Shown: positions 6,211 through 8,340 of the stretch, piece by piece
Numbering within the stretch: position 1 is the first letter of the stretch
Layout: every line of letters begins with the position of its first letter
Source of the DNA: JBOGFI01 sp050743365
Lineage (GTDB): Bacteria > Actinomycetota > Acidimicrobiia > IMCC26256 > JACDBD01
Length of the DNA stretch: 8,340 nucleotides
Reading direction: 5' to 3'
Assembly (NCBI GenBank): GCA_050743365.1
Contig: JBOGFI010000183.1
Span: 1 to 8,340, forward strand
The notes under the pieces: model-generated
Database searches by the model: none
The model's input: only the letters and a program-made list of their open reading frames with translations
Told to the model about the DNA's origin: nothing
Made by a program: the position numbers and the translations under genes

Positions 6211-7379
6211 GCGCCGGCCGGAGGCGACGTCTCGCCCTCGTCGGTCTGCTCGCGACCGCGGTCGTCGGCTCGCTCGCGGCGGTGGTCGTCGCGCTCGGAC
6301 CGCGGCTGGCGCCGCTGGCGGGCGATCTTCGCTCGGCGCGGGGCGCGCCGACGCCCCTTGCACGCGCCGGCGCGCTCGACGGCCGCTGGGTCACGCCGGT
6401 CACGGGATGGCCGGCGTCGATCGCCGCCGATGCGGCCGGCGCGGTGGTGATCGCCGGCCGGGGCGAGGTGCGTGGGCTCGCGCCCCACGGCTCCACCACG
6501 TGGGCCACGGCGGTGCCCGGCGCCGGGCTGTACGCGCCCGCGCTCGACCATGATGTGGTGGTCGTCAGCGCGGCCGACCGGATCGTCGCGCTCGACCGGG
6601 TGTCGGGAGACGCGCGGTGGGAGGCCGGCGTGGCCGGTGGCGCGGGCCCGGTGGGCGTCGCGGGCGAGGCGGAGGACGGGGACGCAGTGGCGCTGGCCGG
6701 CACCGAGGCCGGCGAGCTCCTCGCGCTGGACCTCGCGACCGGGGTGGTGCGCTGGTCGGTGCGCCACCCGGGCGCGCTGCGATCACCGCCGGTGGTCGAC
6801 CCTGGGGCCGGCGTCGTCGCGGCCACCTGGCACGGAGGCGGGACGGACCGAGTGCGCGCGCTCGACCTCGCCACCGGCGTGCCGCGCTGGGAAGCCACCC
6901 TGGCGCCGTTCGCGGCCGCTCCCGTCGTGCAGCGCGGACTGGTGATCGTGGCCGAGGGCGACGGAGAGGGCCACGCCCGCGTGGTCGCGCGGGCAACCGG
7001 CACCGGCGTCGAGGCCTGGTCGTCGCCGGTGCCGTCCTCGTTCGAGTCGGGCATCCACCCAGCGGCGGCAGGCCACGACGTGGCGGTGGTCGACCACTTC
7101 GGCACCGTCACCCTGCTCGACGTGGGCACGGGCGCCCGCCGCTGGGAGGCTCACCTCGACCGCCCCGTCCTCCGCACCGACGTGCTCCTCACCGAACGCG
7201 CGGTCGTGCTCACCACCCATCCCGGTGGGCTCGTGGTCCTCGACCGGGCTTCCGGGCGCGTCCGCGGGGGCGGCCCGCGTGCCGGGTTCCCGGTCGGGCT
7301 GGCCCGCTGCGGGCGTCTGCTCCTCGTGGCGCTGCGCCTCGCCGAGCCCGGACGCGTCGAGGCCATCACGCTTCCGTGA
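6207..7379 (+). CDS. Membrane-anchored PQQ-like beta-propeller protein
   Basis: This 390-residue protein begins with a positively charged N-terminus (residues 5–8 RRRR) and one hydrophobic segment at about 9–31, which should anchor it with the rest outside the membrane. From about residue 60 it carries repeated PQQ-type blades of the form 'ALD-x-x-(S/T)G-x-x-RWEA'. Examples are at 132–140 (VSGDARWEA), 177–185 (ATGVVRWSV), 222–230 (ATGVPRWEA) and 306–315 (VGTGARRWEA), with a weaker one near 348. The first three are exactly 45 residues apart. Such propellers, for example BamB, usually act as binding scaffolds rather than enzymes; no quinoprotein dehydrogenase catalytic residues are evident. GTG 6207 overlaps the previous stop as GTGA, with no ribosome binding site, so it is probably translated with, and works with, the LytM–hydrolase. 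The exact partner or ligand is not known. Confidence 0.84.
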   Translation: MSAGRRRRLALVGLLATAVVGSLAAVVVALGPRLAPLAGDLRSARGAPTPLARAGALDGRWVTPVTGWPASIAADAAGAVVIAGRGEVRGLAPHGSTTWATAVPGAGLYAPALDHDVVVVSAADRIVALDRVSGDARWEAGVAGGAGPVGVAGEAEDGDAVALAGTEAGELLALDLATGVVRWSVRHPGALRSPPVVDPGAGVVAATWHGGGTDRVRALDLATGVPRWEATLAPFAAAPVVQRGLVIVAEGDGEGHARVVARATGTGVEAWSSPVPSSFESGIHPAAAGHDVAVVDHFGTVTLLDVGTGARRWEAHLDRPVLRTDVLLTERAVVLTTHPGGLVVLDRASGRVRGGGPRAGFPVGLARCGRLLLVALRLAEPGRVEAITLP

Positions 7380-7397
7380 GGCTCGCCGGCGGCTGGC

Positions 7398-7403
7398 TAC
7401 ACT
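7398..7403 (+). promoter_or_regulatory. Candidate -10 box of the rpsB promoter
   Basis: GGCTACACTGG contains TACACT, a good -10 box for a high-GC actinobacterium, and it lies 18 bases after the propeller stop. Transcription would start near 7410, leaving a leader of about 113 bases. The -35 region (around 7374–7380) is poor, so activity may depend on an activator, or the call may be wrong. Confidence 0.42.
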
Positions 7404-7406
7404 GGC

Positions 7407-7434
7407 CCGCGACCCGGGCCCTCCGCGACCCGGG
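7407..7434 (+). repeat. 12-base direct repeat at the start of the rpsB leader
   Basis: CCGCGACCCGGG occurs perfectly at 7407–7418 and 7423–7434, a 16-base period, directly after the candidate -10 box. Each copy ends in the palindrome CCCGGG, so the two copies could also form a 6 bp hairpin with a 10-base loop at the 5' end of the transcript. It could be a regulator site or an RNA element. Confidence 0.55.
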
Positions 7435-7442
7435 ATCACGCA

Positions 7443-7496
7443 CGCCCGCCACCCAAGGTCGCCCCCGAAGTTGCTGTCGGAGGCGCAGCGCGGGCG
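7443..7496 (+). promoter_or_regulatory. Nested stem-loop in the rpsB leader (possible S2 autoregulatory element)
   Basis: An outer stem pairs CGCCCGC (7443–7449) with GCGGGCG (7490–7496). Inside it, bases 7460–7468 pair with 7477–7485 (nine positions, one C·A mismatch) around an eight-base loop. The structure ends 14 bases before the ribosome binding site. Leaders of rpsB bind S2 and repress translation in other bacteria; a similar role here is inference. An alternative pairing, 7420–7426 with 7494–7500, would break the outer stem. Confidence 0.38.
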
Positions 7497-7510
7497 GAGG
7501 TCAGAACCGA

Positions 7511-7518
7511 GGGAAGGA
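7511..7518 (+). promoter_or_regulatory. Ribosome binding site of rpsB
   Basis: GGGAAGGA ends four bases before the GTG at 7523. It fixes this GTG as the start, in agreement with the S2 N-terminus MAVVTMKQLLEAG. Confidence 0.75.
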
Positions 7519-7522
7519 CACC

Positions 7523-8340
7523 GTGGCTGTCGTCACCATGAAGCAGCTGCTGGAGGCCGGGGTGCACTTCGGCCACCAGACGCGCCGCTGGAACCCGAAG
7601 ATGCGCCGGTTCATCTTCGGCGAGCGCAACGGCATCTACATCATCGACCTCCAGCAGACACTGGAGCGGATCGACTCCGCCTACCGCTTCATCCGAGGCA
7701 CGGCAGAGCACGGCGGGACCGTGCTGTTCGTAGGCACGAAGAAGCAGGCGCAGGAACCGGTCCAGCGCGAGGCCGGGCGGGCGAACAGCCCCTACATCAA
7801 CTACCGCTGGCTCGGCGGGACGCTGACGAACTTCGCGACCGTGCACGCCCGGGTGTCGAAGCTGCACGAGCTCCGTCGGCTGGTCGAGAGCGGCGAGACC
7901 GAGCAGATGATCAAGAAGGAAGGCCTCAAGGTCAAGCGCGAGCTGGTCAAGCTCGAGCGCAACCTCGGCGGCATCCAGCGGCTGGAGAAGCTCCCCAGCG
8001 CGGTGTTCGTCATCGACACCAAGAAGGAGCACATCGCGGTCACCGAGGCCAACCGTCTGGGGATCCCCGTTGTCGCGGTGGTCGACACCAACTGCGACCC
8101 CGACATCATCGACTACGTGATCCCCGGCAACGACGACGCCATCCGCAGCGCCAACCTCATGTGCCGCATCGTCGCCGACGCCGTGATCGAGGGCCGTCAG
8201 CTCGCGGTGAGCCAGGGCCGGGTGCTGCCCGAGGAGCCCGACGTGAAGGATGCGCCGCTCCCGCCGCCGCCCCCGCCCGATCCCGAGGAGCAGCGCCGCA
8301 AGGCGGAGGCGCAGCGCGACGCGCGCAACCAGGCCGCCGC
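7523..8340 (+). CDS. rpsB: 30S ribosomal protein S2 (partial, C-terminus beyond the window)
   Basis: The frame is open for 272 codons to the window edge without a stop. S2 binds the back of the 30S head-body junction and is assembled late, together with S1 where S1 is present. Conserved blocks are clear: MKQLLEAGVHFGHQTRRWNP at the start, FIFGERNGIYIIDLQQT, VLFVGTKKQAQ, INYRWLGGTLTNF, ELVKLERNLGGI, and the second S2 signature beginning PSAVFVIDTKKEHI and ending RLGIP, followed by VVAVVDTNCDPD. After the globular domain (about residue 232) comes a charged tail with six consecutive prolines (247–252), then Glu/Arg/Ala-rich sequence. Extended S2 tails are common in actinobacteria. tsf would be expected next, outside the window. 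Confidence 0.98.
   Translation, partial: MAVVTMKQLLEAGVHFGHQTRRWNPKMRRFIFGERNGIYIIDLQQTLERIDSAYRFIRGTAEHGGTVLFVGTKKQAQEPVQREAGRANSPYINYRWLGGTLTNFATVHARVSKLHELRRLVESGETEQMIKKEGLKVKRELVKLERNLGGIQRLEKLPSAVFVIDTKKEHIAVTEANRLGIPVVAVVDTNCDPDIIDYVIPGNDDAIRSANLMCRIVADAVIEGRQLAVSQGRVLPEEPDVKDAPLPPPPPPDPEEQRRKAEAQRDARNQAA

Overview
The window is very GC-rich, with no mobile elements, tRNAs, rRNAs or CRISPR arrays visible. It reads as core chromosome of a high-GC actinobacterium. The order dprA–comM, a tyrosine recombinase, a WhiG/FliA-type sigma factor, an M23-like envelope protein and rpsB matches the neighbourhood I know from Actinomycetota such as Streptomyces. Heavy use of GTG starts and 4- or 8-base gene overlaps fits this. 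I suspect a deep-branching class such as Acidimicrobiia, but nothing here proves it.

Layout. Minus strand, 1–1609: the first codons of dprA, overlapped by 4 bases by a complete comM. Together they form a single-strand DNA handling and recombination unit. Positions 1610–1779 form a divergent intergenic region. Plus strand: a secreted lipoprotein intradiol dioxygenase (1780–2442); a XerC/D-type recombinase (2596–3519) overlapping by 8 bases a WhiG-type sigma factor (3512–4306); then, after a plausible promoter, a two-gene unit (4468–7379). The first gene of that unit encodes an exported protein that fuses a degenerate LytM/M23 domain to a serine alpha/beta hydrolase. The second encodes a membrane-anchored PQQ-type beta-propeller. 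rpsB (ribosomal protein S2) starts at 7523 behind a 120–140 base leader and runs off the window end.

How the genes relate. comM and dprA act on incoming or recombining DNA. The recombinase probably resolves chromosome dimers, and its overlap with the sigma factor implies coupled translation. The LytM–hydrolase and propeller pair acts outside the membrane and probably works together, since the genes overlap as GTGA. The dioxygenase appears to be a metabolic insertion into otherwise conserved synteny.

No wholly new system is evident. The least ordinary items are the LytM–hydrolase fusion, which keeps zinc ligands but has lost both usual catalytic histidines; a three-part, 11-base-spaced inverted element at its predicted transcription start; and structured repeats and hairpins in the rpsB leader. 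No gene-free stretch exceeds 300 bases.
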